This document shows positions 8,259 to 17,104 of a DNA stretch of 34,675 nt, one piece after another. The stretch is from Pluralibacter sp. (GTDB taxonomy: Bacteria; Pseudomonadota; Gammaproteobacteria; Enterobacterales; Enterobacteriaceae). The position numbers were made by a program, and so were the translations under genes. Every line of letters begins with the position of its first letter. Position 1 is the first letter of the stretch. The notes below the pieces were generated by a model that made no database searches, was not told where the DNA came from, and saw only the letters and a program-made list of their open reading frames with translations. The stretch is from positions 1-34,675 of the forward strand of contig NZ_JAFAGS010000168.1 in assembly GCF_019237635.1 (NCBI RefSeq), written 5' to 3'.

Positions 8259-8912
8259 TTATTCCCCGGCCATCAGCAGCGTAATGACATGATTGTTTTC
8301 GCTATACCAGTACAGCGTAAACGCCGTTCCGGCAGGCGACGGGAAGAGGTCGACGCGCAGCTCAAGCGTGAGGGAATGCGGGGTTATCGCGCTAACTTGC
8401 GCGGCGTGAAAACCAGGGATGTCGCGGAATCTGTCAGAGAGCGCCTTATACAGGCTCTCTTTGGCGCTAAAGGCGAGCGTCAGCGCCAGCGGAAAGGGGA
8501 GGCGGGAGTCGCGCAAGCGCGTGAGTTCATCCGGGCCGGCGATGCTGTCGGCGATTTCTTCGCACAGGTCAGCCTCCAGCCGCGTTTCAATATCAATACC
8601 GACCCGCTGGCGGGCCACCACCGCCAGCGCGGCGTCGGCGCTATGGCTGATGCTGCCGTACCAGCCAGCAGGCCACTGCGGCTGGCCCTTTTCACCGATA
8701 TCCGGGATGAAGGGGATTCCCTGTTCGCGTAAGGCGTGAAACGCCGCCATGCGGCCCGCCAAATGCTCCGCCTTGCGTTTTCGTCCTGCGGTCAGCAACT
8801 TGGCGTAATGAGGCAACCCTAACAGATCGCTATCGGCGAAGGTGGCGGACGAAAAGTCGATACGATGGAGGGAAAGGTCGTGAAAAGTGAGGTGGGTGTG
8901 ATGTGTCTGCAT
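8259..8912 (-). CDS. entD: Enterobactin synthase 4'-phosphopantetheinyl transferase EntD
   Basis: A 217-residue Sfp-type phosphopantetheinyl transferase that converts apo-EntB and apo-EntF carrier domains to the holo form using CoA. The Mg/CoA motifs are visible: GIDIE at residues 105-109 (D107, E109) and FSAKESLYK at 148-156 (K151, E152), plus the upstream SISHS element (87-91). It is slightly longer than E. coli EntD (about 206 residues). AAGAGA lies upstream of the ATG. In E. coli entD follows fepA in one transcript; here a zinc-ribbon gene and two hairpins intervene, so its Fur control is uncertain. Confidence 0.93.
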   Translation of the reverse strand: MQTHHTHLTFHDLSLHRIDFSSATFADSDLLGLPHYAKLLTAGRKRKAEHLAGRMAAFHALREQGIPFIPDIGEKGQPQWPAGWYGSISHSADAALAVVARQRVGIDIETRLEADLCEEIADSIAGPDELTRLRDSRLPFPLALTLAFSAKESLYKALSDRFRDIPGFHAAQVSAITPHSLTLELRVDLFPSPAGTAFTLYWYSENNHVITLLMAGE

Positions 8913-8950
8913 CGGTTCTCTTCACCGGGTTCGACAAGGGTTCGCGGAAT

Positions 8951-8978
8951 GCCACCCAACCGGATCGGGATGGGTGGC
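8951..8978. terminator. Hairpin between zinc-ribbon gene and entD
   Basis: GCCACCCA (8951-8958) pairs with TGGGTGGC (8971-8978), with an inner CCG/CGG pairing. No T run follows on either strand. It may attenuate transcription from the zinc-ribbon gene into entD or stabilise an RNA end. Confidence 0.45.
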
Positions 8979-8986
8979 GGTAATGC

Positions 8987-9220
8987 TTACTGGCAGCATC
9001 CTTTCTGCCCATGCTGTGAAGACAGCTGTACTGGCGGGCAAGGAACGGAACCATAAGAGCAAAAAACACAACAATCACCCGCTTTAGGTTTGAGCAGGCT
9101 ATGGCAGTGTTCACACTCATAAAACCACTGACATGCATCTACAGGCATACGTTCCCGCTTTTTAAATCCGCATTCCGGGCAGGTAATTTCCGATTCCAGA
9201 ACAACTTCAGTCTCCATCAT
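8987..9220 (-). CDS. GDCCVxC-motif small zinc-ribbon protein
   Basis: A 77-residue cysteine-rich protein. Residues CPEC (about 13-16) and CEHC (about 33-36) form a likely zinc ribbon, and the motif GDCCVFCSYG (about 44-53) is the signature of the 'GDCCVxC domain-containing (seleno)protein' family, whose function is unknown. In some members one cysteine is selenocysteine; here both CC positions are TGT cysteine codons. More cysteines follow (SVPCPPVQ, GCCQ). I chose the start at 9220, with AGGAG seven bases upstream; 9217 is possible. It sits between fepA and entD, where E. coli has nothing, and is probably a late insertion. Link to iron or metals is speculation. Confidence 0.72.
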   Translation of the reverse strand: MMETEVVLESEITCPECGFKKRERMPVDACQWFYECEHCHSLLKPKAGDCCVFCSYGSVPCPPVQLSSQHGQKGCCQ

Positions 9221-9307
9221 GCTCATGCTCCTGAGGATTTCGCCATTGTCATCAGCAACAAATATACCATCGTCGCCAACGGGATATTTTATTATGACGC
9301 AAGGAAC

Positions 9308-9332
9308 GCATCCCCCAGGAGAATGGGGCATC
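9308..9332 (-). terminator. Hairpin at the fepA stop codon
   Basis: On the minus strand GATGCCCC and GGGGGATGC flank a short loop, pairing 8 bp with one bulge. It overlaps the fepA stop codon and is followed by GTTCCTTG, so termination would be imperfect. If it works, entD and the zinc-ribbon gene are partly uncoupled from the fepA promoter. Confidence 0.4.
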
Positions 9333-11592
9333 AGAAGTGCGTGTTGACGCTCATAAACCACGTACGTCCCGATTCGTTATAGGTATTGGCGCCTGCGCCG
9401 TACATATAACCGGTATCGCCGCCGGTGGTCTGGGCATTCCCCGCGCGCCAGTGGCGCTTATCGAACAGGTTGTCGACGCCAGCGGTCAGGCTGACGTTTT
9501 TGGTCGCATCCCAGGTGCCGCTCAGGCCGACGATGCTGTACGGGCTAACCTCATCGGTTTCGCTTCCGGTCGCAGGCTGTCCTTTATAGTTGTATTTTTT
9601 CGGCTGCTGCTTGCCGTACCAGGTAAAAGTCGACTGCAGCGACACATCCTGCGCCACCTGCCAGCTCAGGGTGGAGTTAAGCGTATAGGCCGGAATAATC
9701 GACAGGCGTTCGCCGGTCTCTTTATTCTTGCTTTGCAGCATCCAGGTGATGTTGTTGGTCCAGTTGATGGTATCGCTGACCGGCACGTTCAGCGTCCCTT
9801 CCAGACCTTCCACCACCGCTTCAGGAATGTTTTCCCACTGGTAGATGTCGGTATAGGTGGTTTTGCCCTTGCTGCTGACAGAGGTCTGGCCGACCGGCGC
9901 ATAGCCCGCTTCAATCTTGTTGTGGTAGTCGTTACGAAACCAGGTGACGCCCGCCAGCCAGCCGTCGCGTTTAAACTCCAGGCCAATCTCTTTGTTGACG
10001 CTGGTTTCCGCTTTCAGGTCGTCATTACCCATCAGGTAGCAGCCCACGCCGGTGCCGCTGGCGTAGCAGCCCTGGCCCTTACTGTAGAGAATGTAGTTCG
10101 GGTTGGTCTGGTACAGACTCGGCGCTTTATAGGCGCGGGCGATGCCCATCTTCAGGGTAAAATCGTCGCCAAGCCCCTGGGAGAGGTTCAGGGATGGGCT
10201 CCAGTTGCTGCCGACGATGCTGTGGTGATCGAAACGCAGCGCGGGCGTCAGCATGGTGGAGTCGGTGACCTCCATGTTGTCCTCGGCAAACAGCGAGAAG
10301 ATTTCCGCCTGCGAATACGGGCTGCGGTTGGTGCTGCTGGAGCCCGGGATATCCCCGCCCATAAAGGTCTGGGTGTTGGAGGTCATGTCCTTCATCTTCT
10401 GCTGGTTCCACTCGGTACCCAGCGTCAGGTTCTGATTCACCCACAGGTCGAGCGGCATGCTGACTTCGCTGTGCAGCATGACATCGGAGAGATCGATATC
10501 AACAAACTTCTGTTTGGCGTTGGGATCGAAAATCCCCTCGGTGCCGCCCGCCAGACCTTCCGGGATACGGGAGTTGCGCGTGTATTCGTACTGCACCCAG
10601 TTGCTGGTGGTCACGCCGTTGTCCCAGCCGCCGTTCCAGGTCAGCGCATAGTTCTGGCGATAGAGGCGGTTGGTCTCTTTGCCGTAGTTCTCTTTGACCA
10701 GGCTGTTGGTATTGGTGTTCTGGGTATCGCCCGCGTACAGGTTGCCCTGGCGGCTGTAGCCTGCCTCGAGCTCCAGTGACTGCATCGGCGCGAAGTCCCA
10801 GCGCACCACGCCGTTGATGTCTTTATTTTCTACCCCTTCGCGCCCGGCAGGCAGGGTGTTCTGGTAGATGCCGGTACGCTCGGACTGGTGTCCCTCGTTG
10901 ATGTCCCACGCGTCGGCCTGGGTTTTATCGAGGTTGCCGTACAGGTGGAAGCTGAAGTCGCCGCCCAGCGGGCCGCTGAGGCTGAAGTTGGTGCGTTTTG
11001 TCGCGCCCTCATCCTTGTGCTCCGGCATGTTCATATAGGCGTTCCATGAACCGTGCCACTCTTCCGAGCCTTTTTTGGTGATGATGTTGACCACGCCGCC
11101 CGCGGCGCCGTTGCCATAGCGTGCCGCCGCCGGACCGCGGATCACTTCGATACGTTCGATCATCTCCGGCGGCACCCAGCCGGTATCGCCGCGCGTATCG
11201 CGCTCGCCGCGCCAGCCCAGACGCACCGAGTTGCGGCTGGTGACGGGCTTCCCGTCGATCAGAATCAGGGTGTTTTCCGGCCCCATCCCGCGAATATCAA
11301 TCTGGCGGTTGTTGCCGCGCTGACCGCTGGTGGAGTTACCGGTCAGGTTAACGCCCGGCATGGTGCGGATAATTTCCGACACGTCGCGAGCGGGAGGGTT
11401 CTTACGGATTTCGTCGGCGGTAATGGTCGAGACTCCCGGCGCCTGAAGGTTCTGCTGCGCCGCGGTGACCACCATGGTTTCTGCCTTGTCGTCGACCGCC
11501 TTTACCGTGCTGTCCTCGGCGTGCAGCGGAAGCGCGACCCCGTATATTCCCAGAATGACCTGTAAGGTCAGGAATTTCATTTTCTTATTCAT
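9331..11592 (-). CDS. fepA: Ferric enterobactin outer membrane receptor FepA
   Basis: A 753-residue TonB-dependent receptor that imports ferric enterobactin; it also serves as colicin B/D receptor in E. coli. A signal peptide ends near residue 25 (LPLHA-EDST), followed by the TonB box ETMVVTA (about 38-44). The plug carries PGVNLTGNSTSGQRGNNRQIDIRG in two recognisable parts and IERIEVIRGPAAARYG, and the barrel ends in the C-terminal phenylalanine of SVNTHF. A cysteine pair sits in GCYAS...GCY. Length fits FepA (about 746 in E. coli before maturation). It is divergent from fes across a Fur-box region. It resembles Klebsiella FepA more than the E. coli one from memory. Confidence 0.97.
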   Translation of the reverse strand: MNKKMKFLTLQVILGIYGVALPLHAEDSTVKAVDDKAETMVVTAAQQNLQAPGVSTITADEIRKNPPARDVSEIIRTMPGVNLTGNSTSGQRGNNRQIDIRGMGPENTLILIDGKPVTSRNSVRLGWRGERDTRGDTGWVPPEMIERIEVIRGPAAARYGNGAAGGVVNIITKKGSEEWHGSWNAYMNMPEHKDEGATKRTNFSLSGPLGGDFSFHLYGNLDKTQADAWDINEGHQSERTGIYQNTLPAGREGVENKDINGVVRWDFAPMQSLELEAGYSRQGNLYAGDTQNTNTNSLVKENYGKETNRLYRQNYALTWNGGWDNGVTTSNWVQYEYTRNSRIPEGLAGGTEGIFDPNAKQKFVDIDLSDVMLHSEVSMPLDLWVNQNLTLGTEWNQQKMKDMTSNTQTFMGGDIPGSSSTNRSPYSQAEIFSLFAEDNMEVTDSTMLTPALRFDHHSIVGSNWSPSLNLSQGLGDDFTLKMGIARAYKAPSLYQTNPNYILYSKGQGCYASGTGVGCYLMGNDDLKAETSVNKEIGLEFKRDGWLAGVTWFRNDYHNKIEAGYAPVGQTSVSSKGKTTYTDIYQWENIPEAVVEGLEGTLNVPVSDTINWTNNITWMLQSKNKETGERLSIIPAYTLNSTLSWQVAQDVSLQSTFTWYGKQQPKKYNYKGQPATGSETDEVSPYSIVGLSGTWDATKNVSLTAGVDNLFDKRHWRAGNAQTTGGDTGYMYGAGANTYNESGRTWFMSVNTHF

Positions 11593-11653
11593 TATGAGCC
11601 CTGCTGTGAGTTTGACTATCCCAAAAAACGCGCGTCAATACGCTATTGCAAAT

Positions 11654-11682
11654 GAAAATAGTTATCAATAATATTATCAATA
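11654..11682. promoter_or_regulatory. Fur box region of fepA/fes
   Basis: GTTATCAATAATATTATCAA (11661-11680), with flanking AAATA, contains overlapping copies of the Fur hexamer (NATWAT-type, inverted ATTATC). It closely resembles the E. coli fepA-fes operator. It should repress both divergent genes when iron is plentiful. Confidence 0.85.
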
Positions 11683-11727
11683 AATTTTTACAGATAGAAA
11701 AAAATCAATACATAGCGCGGGGTTAAC

Positions 11728-12945
11728 GTGACGGAGACGGCAACGACAGGAAGTAATGCCTGGTGGGCGCGAAAACGCGGCCCGGAGTGGCGGCTGGAAG
11801 GGGCGTCGTGCCATGTCACCTTCTGGTGGCGAGACCCGGCGGGCAGCGAGCTGACGTCGCCAGTCCTGCGGGTGTGGATCTACATCACCGGTGTGACCGA
11901 CCACCATCAAAATGCCGTACCGCAGTCGCTGGAGCGCCTGCCGGGGACCGACGTCTGGCGCTGGCAAACGACGCTGCCCGCCAGCTGGCGCGGCAGCTAT
12001 TGCCTGATCCCTTCCGCGCGGCGCGATGACTTCTCCGCTGAGATCTTCAGCCGCCCGCATCCGGACCGCGTACTGCTGCGCGAGGGGTGGCGCGCGCTGC
12101 TGCCGCAGGCGATTGCCGACCCGCTGAATCCTCACAGCTGGCGCGGCGGGCGAGGGCACCCGGTTTCCGCGCTCTCGCTGCCGCGCTCACCGGCGCAGCC
12201 CGGCTGGCAAACGCCACAGGCGCGCTACTCGCCGCCGCTGTGCATTGACTGGCGCAGCCAGCGTCTGGGCAATACCCGGCGGGTGTGGATTTTCACGACA
12301 GGCGACGCCAGCCCGGAGGGGCGCCCGCTGGCGGTGCTGCTGGATGGCCAATTCTGGGCTGAAAGCATGCCGGTATGGCCTGCGCTGGCCTCGCTCACCC
12401 GCGAAGGCAAACTGCCGCCCGCGGTATATCTGCTGATCGACGCTATCGATACGGCGCACCGTAGCGCGGAGCTCCCCTGTAACACCGATTTCTGGCTGGC
12501 CTTACAACAGGAGTTGCTGCCGCAGGTGAAAGCCCTTGCGCCCTTTAGCGATCGCGGCGAGCACACTGTTGTCGCCGGGCAGAGCTTTGGCGGCCTGGCG
12601 GCGATGTTTGCCGGGCTTCACTGGCCGCAGCGTTTTGGCTGCGTGCTGAGCCAGTCCGGTTCGTTCTGGTGGCCGAGTCGCGGAACCCCGCAGGACGGTG
12701 CGCTTATCGGCAAACTGGCACGCGGCGAGCTGTCGCCGGGGCATTTACGGATATGGCTGGAAGCAGGCGTGCGCGAACCGATGATTTTTCAGGCCAATCA
12801 GGCGCTTTTACCGCAACTACAGCAGGCGCAGCAGCCGGTTTTCTGGCGTCCGGTTGACGGTGGACATGATGCGCTGTGCTGGCGCGGCGGGCTGACGGCA
12901 GGGCTGATTCAGCTCTGGCAGCCTCTCACCGAAAGCCGCGCGTAA
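11728..12945 (+). CDS. fes: Enterobactin/ferric enterobactin esterase Fes
   Basis: A 405-residue cytoplasmic alpha/beta-hydrolase that hydrolyses the trilactone of ferric enterobactin so that iron can be released. The N-terminal domain includes VTFWWRDPAGSE and YITGVTDHHQN; the nucleophile motif GQSFGG gives Ser286, and DGGHD gives His380. The start is GTG at 11728 with GGGG six bases upstream; an ATG in the homologous E. coli start (before the VTFWW segment) is not available, so the protein has an N-terminal extension of about 25 residues (MTETATTGSNAWWARK...). It is the first gene of fes-ybdZ-entF, divergent from fepA. Confidence 0.95.
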   Translation: MTETATTGSNAWWARKRGPEWRLEGASCHVTFWWRDPAGSELTSPVLRVWIYITGVTDHHQNAVPQSLERLPGTDVWRWQTTLPASWRGSYCLIPSARRDDFSAEIFSRPHPDRVLLREGWRALLPQAIADPLNPHSWRGGRGHPVSALSLPRSPAQPGWQTPQARYSPPLCIDWRSQRLGNTRRVWIFTTGDASPEGRPLAVLLDGQFWAESMPVWPALASLTREGKLPPAVYLLIDAIDTAHRSAELPCNTDFWLALQQELLPQVKALAPFSDRGEHTVVAGQSFGGLAAMFAGLHWPQRFGCVLSQSGSFWWPSRGTPQDGALIGKLARGELSPGHLRIWLEAGVREPMIFQANQALLPQLQQAQQPVFWRPVDGGHDALCWRGGLTAGLIQLWQPLTESRA

Positions 12946-12969
12946 TGCGTTCTATGACAGGAGTTTGGT

Positions 12970-13173
12970 ATGCAATTCAGTAACCCTTTCGATGACCCGC
13001 AAGGGCAGTTCTACATTCTGCAAAACACCCGCCAGCAGTTCAGCCTCTGGCCGCAGCAGTGCGCGCTGCCCGAGGGCTGGGCGGTGGTCTGCGAACCGCA
13101 ATGCGCGGATGACTGCAACGCCTGGCTCGCCGCGCGCTGGACCTCACTCACCCCGACGCACTACGCGGATTAA
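12970..13173 (+). CDS. ybdZ: MbtH-like protein YbdZ
   Basis: A 67-residue MbtH-family protein that binds the adenylation domain of EntF and supports its activity. It has the family pattern NPFDD...FYILQNTRQQFSLWP and the invariant tryptophans (W27, W42-region GWAVV, W52 and W57 area). CAGGAG lies about 8 bases before the ATG. It lies 24 bases after fes and 10 bases before entF, in one operon. Confidence 0.93.
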   Translation: MQFSNPFDDPQGQFYILQNTRQQFSLWPQQCALPEGWAVVCEPQCADDCNAWLAARWTSLTPTHYAD

Positions 13174-13183
13174 GGAGCCTGTA

Positions 13184-16100
13184 ATGACTGAACGTTTACC
13201 TCTGGTGGCTGCGCAGCCGGGGATCTGGATGGCGGAAAAACTCTCTTCGCTGCCGAATGCCTGGAGCGTGGCGCACTCTGTGGCGCTGGAAGGGGCTATT
13301 GATGCGACCCTGTTGGGGCAGGCTATCGTTATCGGCCTGCAGCAGGCCGATACCCTGTGTTTTCGCTTCGGCGAAGATGACGGCGAGCTCTGGCAGCAGC
13401 CGGACGACAGTCTCGTTTTTTCACCGCCCGCGATGGTCGATGTCCGTACGGCGAGCGACCCGCACGCGGCGGCGCAGGCGCTGATGCAGGCCGACCTGCA
13501 ACAGGACTTGCGCGTCGAGAGCGGCAACCCGCTGTTTTGCCATCAGCTGATCCGCGTGGCGGAAAATCAGTGGTTCTGGTACCAGCGCTACCACCATCTG
13601 CTGGTGGACGGCTTCAGTTTCCCGGCGATGACCCGGTATATAGTACAGATTTATCGCGCGCTGCTGCGCGGCGAGCCGCTGCCGGTTTCCCCCTTCACGC
13701 CGTTTGCGGAGGTGGTGGCGGAATATCAGCGCTACCGCGAGAGCGACAGCTGGCGGCATGACGGTGCCTTCTGGGCGCAACAGCGTCGCGAACTGCCGCC
13801 CCCGGCGTCGCTGTCTGCGGCGCCATTGCCCGGACGCGCCGCAACGGCGAATATCTGGCGGCTGAAGGTGACCGCGGATAAACAGGCGTTCAGCCAGCTT
13901 ACCGCCGCCGCGCCGCAGTGCCAGCGCACCGATCTGGCGCTGGCGCTGGCCGCGCTGTGGCTCGGTCGCCTGTGTGGACGTCGGGATTATTCGGCGGGCT
14001 ACATCTTCATGCGTCGTCTGGGGTCGGCTGCGTTGACCGCCAGCGGCCCGGTGCTTAACGTGCTGCCGCTGTCGGTGACGATTGATGCTGCGGAAACACT
14101 GGCGCAACTGGCGCAACGACTGGCGGCGCAGCTGAAAAAAATGCGGCGTCATCAGCGCTATGACGCCGAGCAAATCGTCCGCGACAGCGGTAAAGCCGCC
14201 GGAGACGAGCCGCTGTTCGGTCCGGTATTTAACGTCAAGGTGTTCGACTATCAACTGGCTATCGACGGGGTGAGCGCCACAACCCACACCCTTGCCACCG
14301 GGCCGGTCAACGATATTGAGCTGGCGCTGTTCCCGGACGAGGCGGGGGGTTTATCCATTGACGTGCTGGCCAACAAGCAGCGCTATGACGAGGCGGAGCT
14401 CCGGCACCATATTGCGCGGCTATCGGCGATGCTGGCGCAGTTCGCCCGCAATCCGCACCTGCGCTGCGGAGAGGTGGAGATGGTCTCAGATGCGGAGTAT
14501 CAGCAGCTTGCACAGATCAACGACACCCGCATGATACTGCCGGAAACGACCCTCAGCGCGCTGGTGGCGGCGCAGGTGATGAGAACGCCGACTGCGCCAG
14601 CGCTGGCCGATGCCCGCTGGCGGTTCAGCTATCGCGAAATGCGCGAGCAGGTGGTGGCGCTGGCGACGCTGTTGCGCGCACACGGCGTGAAGCCTGGCGA
14701 TAGCGTGGCGGTGGCGCTGCCGCGCTCGGTATTCCTGACCCTGGCGCTGCACGGTATCGTCGAGGCCGGTGCGGCCTGGCTGCCGCTCGATACCGGCTAT
14801 CCGGATGACCGCCTGCAGATGATGCTGGAGGATGCCCGGCCATCGCTGCTGATTACCTCTGAGGATCAGCGCGACCGCTTCCCGGGCATCGCCACCCTGT
14901 GCTACAGCGAACCGCTGCCGGTTGCCGACGCCACCGCGCTGGCGCTCTCCCGCCCGGAACACACCGCCTGTATCATCTTTACCTCCGGCTCGACAGGGCG
15001 CCCGAAAGGCGTGATGGTCGGGCAAGCGGCGATCGTCAATCGCCTGCTGTGGATGCAGGACAGCTACCCGCTCGGCGCTGACGATGTAGTAGCGCAGAAG
15101 ACGCCGTGCAGCTTTGATGTCTCGGTGTGGGAGTTCTGGTGGCCGTTTATCGTCGGTGCGCAACTGGTGATGGCGGAACCAGACGCCCACCGCGACCCGC
15201 TGGCGATGCAGCAGTTTTTCACCCACTATGGCGTGACGACCACGCATTTTGTCCCGTCGATGCTGGCGGCGTTTGTCGCCTCCCTTGACGGTGAAAACGT
15301 GGGGCATTGCCGCTCGCTGCGCCGGGTGTTCTGTAGCGGCGAAGCCTTGCCGACGGCGTTGTGCCGCGACTGGGAGCGCCTCACCGCCGTGCCGCTGCAC
15401 AACCTGTACGGCCCGACGGAGGCGGCGGTGGACGTCAGTGGGTATCCGGCCTGCGGGCCCGAGCTTGCGGCCGTCGGCGGGAGTAGCGTGCCGATCGGTT
15501 TTCCGGTGTGGAATACCGGGCTGCGCATTCTGGACGCCATGATGCGCCCGGTGCCGTTTGGCGTGGCGGGGGATCTCTATCTCACCGGCATCCAGCTGGC
15601 GCAGGGCTATCTGGGGCGCGCCGATCTCACCGCCAGCCGCTTTATTGCCGACCCGTTCGCGCCGGGCGAGCGCATGTACCGCACCGGCGACGTCGCGCGC
15701 TGGCTGGACAACGGCGCGGTGGAGTATCTCGGACGCAGCGATGACCAGCTCAAAATTCGCGGACAGCGGATCGAGCTCGGCGATATTGACCGTGCAATGC
15801 AGAACCTGCCGGACGTGGCGCAGGCGGTGGCGCATGCCTGCGTCTTTAATCAGGCGGTGGCCGTCGGCGGCGATGCCCGACAGCTGGTGGGCTATGTGGT
15901 CCCGGAGTCCGGCCTGTCGCTTGATTGCGAGGCGTTGCTGACGCGCCTTCGCGCGCAATTACCGCCGCACATGGTGCCGGTGGTGCTGGTGCAACTGCCG
16001 TCGTTGCCGCTCAGCGCCAACGGCAAACTGGACCGCAAAGCGCTGCCGTTGCCGACGGTAAACCGCACGACGCGTGGACGTCCGCCGGAATCGGACAGTG

Positions 16101-17053
16101 AACGGGCTGTGGCGCAGGCGTTCAGCGCGCTGCTCGGCGGTGAGGTCAACGATGTGGAGGCCGACTTCTTCGCCCTCGGTGGGCATTCGCTGCTGGCGAT
16201 GCGCCTCGCCGCCCGGCTCAGCCGCCATTTTGCGCGCCAGGTTACGCCGGGGCAGGTGATGGTCTCCTCCACCGTGGCGAAGCTTAGCGCGCTGCTGGAG
16301 AGGCAGGATGACGCCAGCGTACAGCGCCTGGGCTATGAAGCGATTCTGCCGCTGCGTGACGGCAGCGGGCCGACGCTGTTCTGCTTCCATCCGGCCTCCG
16401 GTTTCGCCTGGCAGTTTAGCGTGCTGGCGCGCTGGCTATCGCCCCGCTGGTCGGTGACCGGCATTCAGTCGCCGCGTCCGGCAGGGCCGATGGCGACGGC
16501 GGAAAATCTGGATGCGCTGTGTGAAAACCACCTCGCCACCCTGCTGCAACAGCAGCCGCGCGGCCCGTACTACCTGCTCGGTTATTCGCTTGGCGGCACG
16601 CTGGCGCAGGGGATTGCGGCCCGGCTGCGGCTGCGCGGGGAAACGGTCGCTTTCCTCGGACTGCTCGACACTTGGCCGCCGGAGACGCAAAACTGGGCGG
16701 AGAAAGAGGCGAACGGCCTGGATCCTGAGGTACTGGCGGAAATTGACCGCGAACGCGAGGCGTTTCTCGCCGCGCAGCAGGGGAATGCCTCCGGCGAGCT
16801 TTTCAGCGCCATTGAGGGCAACTATGCCGATGCGGTGCGCCTGTTAACCACCGCTCACAGCGTGCCGTTTGACGGTAAAGCCACGCTGTTTGTGGCGCAG
16901 AAAACGCTGCCTGCGGGAACCGACCCGCAAACTGCCTGGGCGCCGTGGGTACGGGACCTGGACGTTTACCGGCTGGACTGCGCGCATGTGGATATCATTT
17001 CGCCGCAGGCGTTTGAGACCATTGGCCCGGTACTGCGGGAGGTGCTGGGGTAG
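13184..17053 (+). CDS. entF: Enterobactin non-ribosomal peptide synthetase EntF
   Basis: A 1289-residue four-domain NRPS that activates L-serine, condenses it with 2,3-dihydroxybenzoate from EntB and cyclotrimerises the ester to enterobactin. Condensation domain about 1-440 with HHLLVDG (137-143); adenylation domain about 460-960 with TSGSTGRPKG (600-609); peptidyl carrier with LGGHSLL and phosphopantetheine serine S1002; thioesterase with GYSLGG (S1135) and a late histidine in CAHVD. All motifs are intact. The ATG at 13184 has AAGGAG 7 bases upstream; an in-frame start at 12965 would overlap ybdZ and adds non-homologous residues. A terminator hairpin follows. Confidence 0.97.
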   Translation: MTERLPLVAAQPGIWMAEKLSSLPNAWSVAHSVALEGAIDATLLGQAIVIGLQQADTLCFRFGEDDGELWQQPDDSLVFSPPAMVDVRTASDPHAAAQALMQADLQQDLRVESGNPLFCHQLIRVAENQWFWYQRYHHLLVDGFSFPAMTRYIVQIYRALLRGEPLPVSPFTPFAEVVAEYQRYRESDSWRHDGAFWAQQRRELPPPASLSAAPLPGRAATANIWRLKVTADKQAFSQLTAAAPQCQRTDLALALAALWLGRLCGRRDYSAGYIFMRRLGSAALTASGPVLNVLPLSVTIDAAETLAQLAQRLAAQLKKMRRHQRYDAEQIVRDSGKAAGDEPLFGPVFNVKVFDYQLAIDGVSATTHTLATGPVNDIELALFPDEAGGLSIDVLANKQRYDEAELRHHIARLSAMLAQFARNPHLRCGEVEMVSDAEYQQLAQINDTRMILPETTLSALVAAQVMRTPTAPALADARWRFSYREMREQVVALATLLRAHGVKPGDSVAVALPRSVFLTLALHGIVEAGAAWLPLDTGYPDDRLQMMLEDARPSLLITSEDQRDRFPGIATLCYSEPLPVADATALALSRPEHTACIIFTSGSTGRPKGVMVGQAAIVNRLLWMQDSYPLGADDVVAQKTPCSFDVSVWEFWWPFIVGAQLVMAEPDAHRDPLAMQQFFTHYGVTTTHFVPSMLAAFVASLDGENVGHCRSLRRVFCSGEALPTALCRDWERLTAVPLHNLYGPTEAAVDVSGYPACGPELAAVGGSSVPIGFPVWNTGLRILDAMMRPVPFGVAGDLYLTGIQLAQGYLGRADLTASRFIADPFAPGERMYRTGDVARWLDNGAVEYLGRSDDQLKIRGQRIELGDIDRAMQNLPDVAQAVAHACVFNQAVAVGGDARQLVGYVVPESGLSLDCEALLTRLRAQLPPHMVPVVLVQLPSLPLSANGKLDRKALPLPTVNRTTRGRPPESDSERAVAQAFSALLGGEVNDVEADFFALGGHSLLAMRLAARLSRHFARQVTPGQVMVSSTVAKLSALLERQDDASVQRLGYEAILPLRDGSGPTLFCFHPASGFAWQFSVLARWLSPRWSVTGIQSPRPAGPMATAENLDALCENHLATLLQQQPRGPYYLLGYSLGGTLAQGIAARLRLRGETVAFLGLLDTWPPETQNWAEKEANGLDPEVLAEIDREREAFLAAQQGNASGELFSAIEGNYADAVRLLTTAHSVPFDGKATLFVAQKTLPAGTDPQTAWAPWVRDLDVYRLDCAHVDIISPQAFETIGPVLREVLG

Positions 17054-17062
17054 GCTTGAGCG

Positions 17063-17104
17063 GCCCCTCTCCCGGACCGTACGCGGGCGGGGAGGGGCGT
17101 TTTA
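17063..17104 (+). terminator. entF terminator
   Basis: GCCCCTCTCC (17063-17072) pairs with GGGGAGGGGC (17089-17098), with one G-T pair, followed by GTTTTA. It lies directly after entF and overlaps the fepC stop. The intergenic space is only about 50 bases, so no fepE gene fits. Confidence 0.8.

Noticed and set aside
8987-9220. Selenocysteine in the GDCCVxC protein
   Set aside because: The two cysteines are TGT codons and the gene contains no in-frame TGA.
9337-10779. A 480-codon open frame on the plus strand opposite fepA
   Set aside because: It is antisense to the intact fepA; no recognisable motif and no ribosome site.
14486-15958. A 490-codon open frame on the minus strand opposite entF
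   Set aside because: It is antisense to the intact adenylation domain, and its composition is rich in R, H and Q, typical of reverse frames in high-GC genes.
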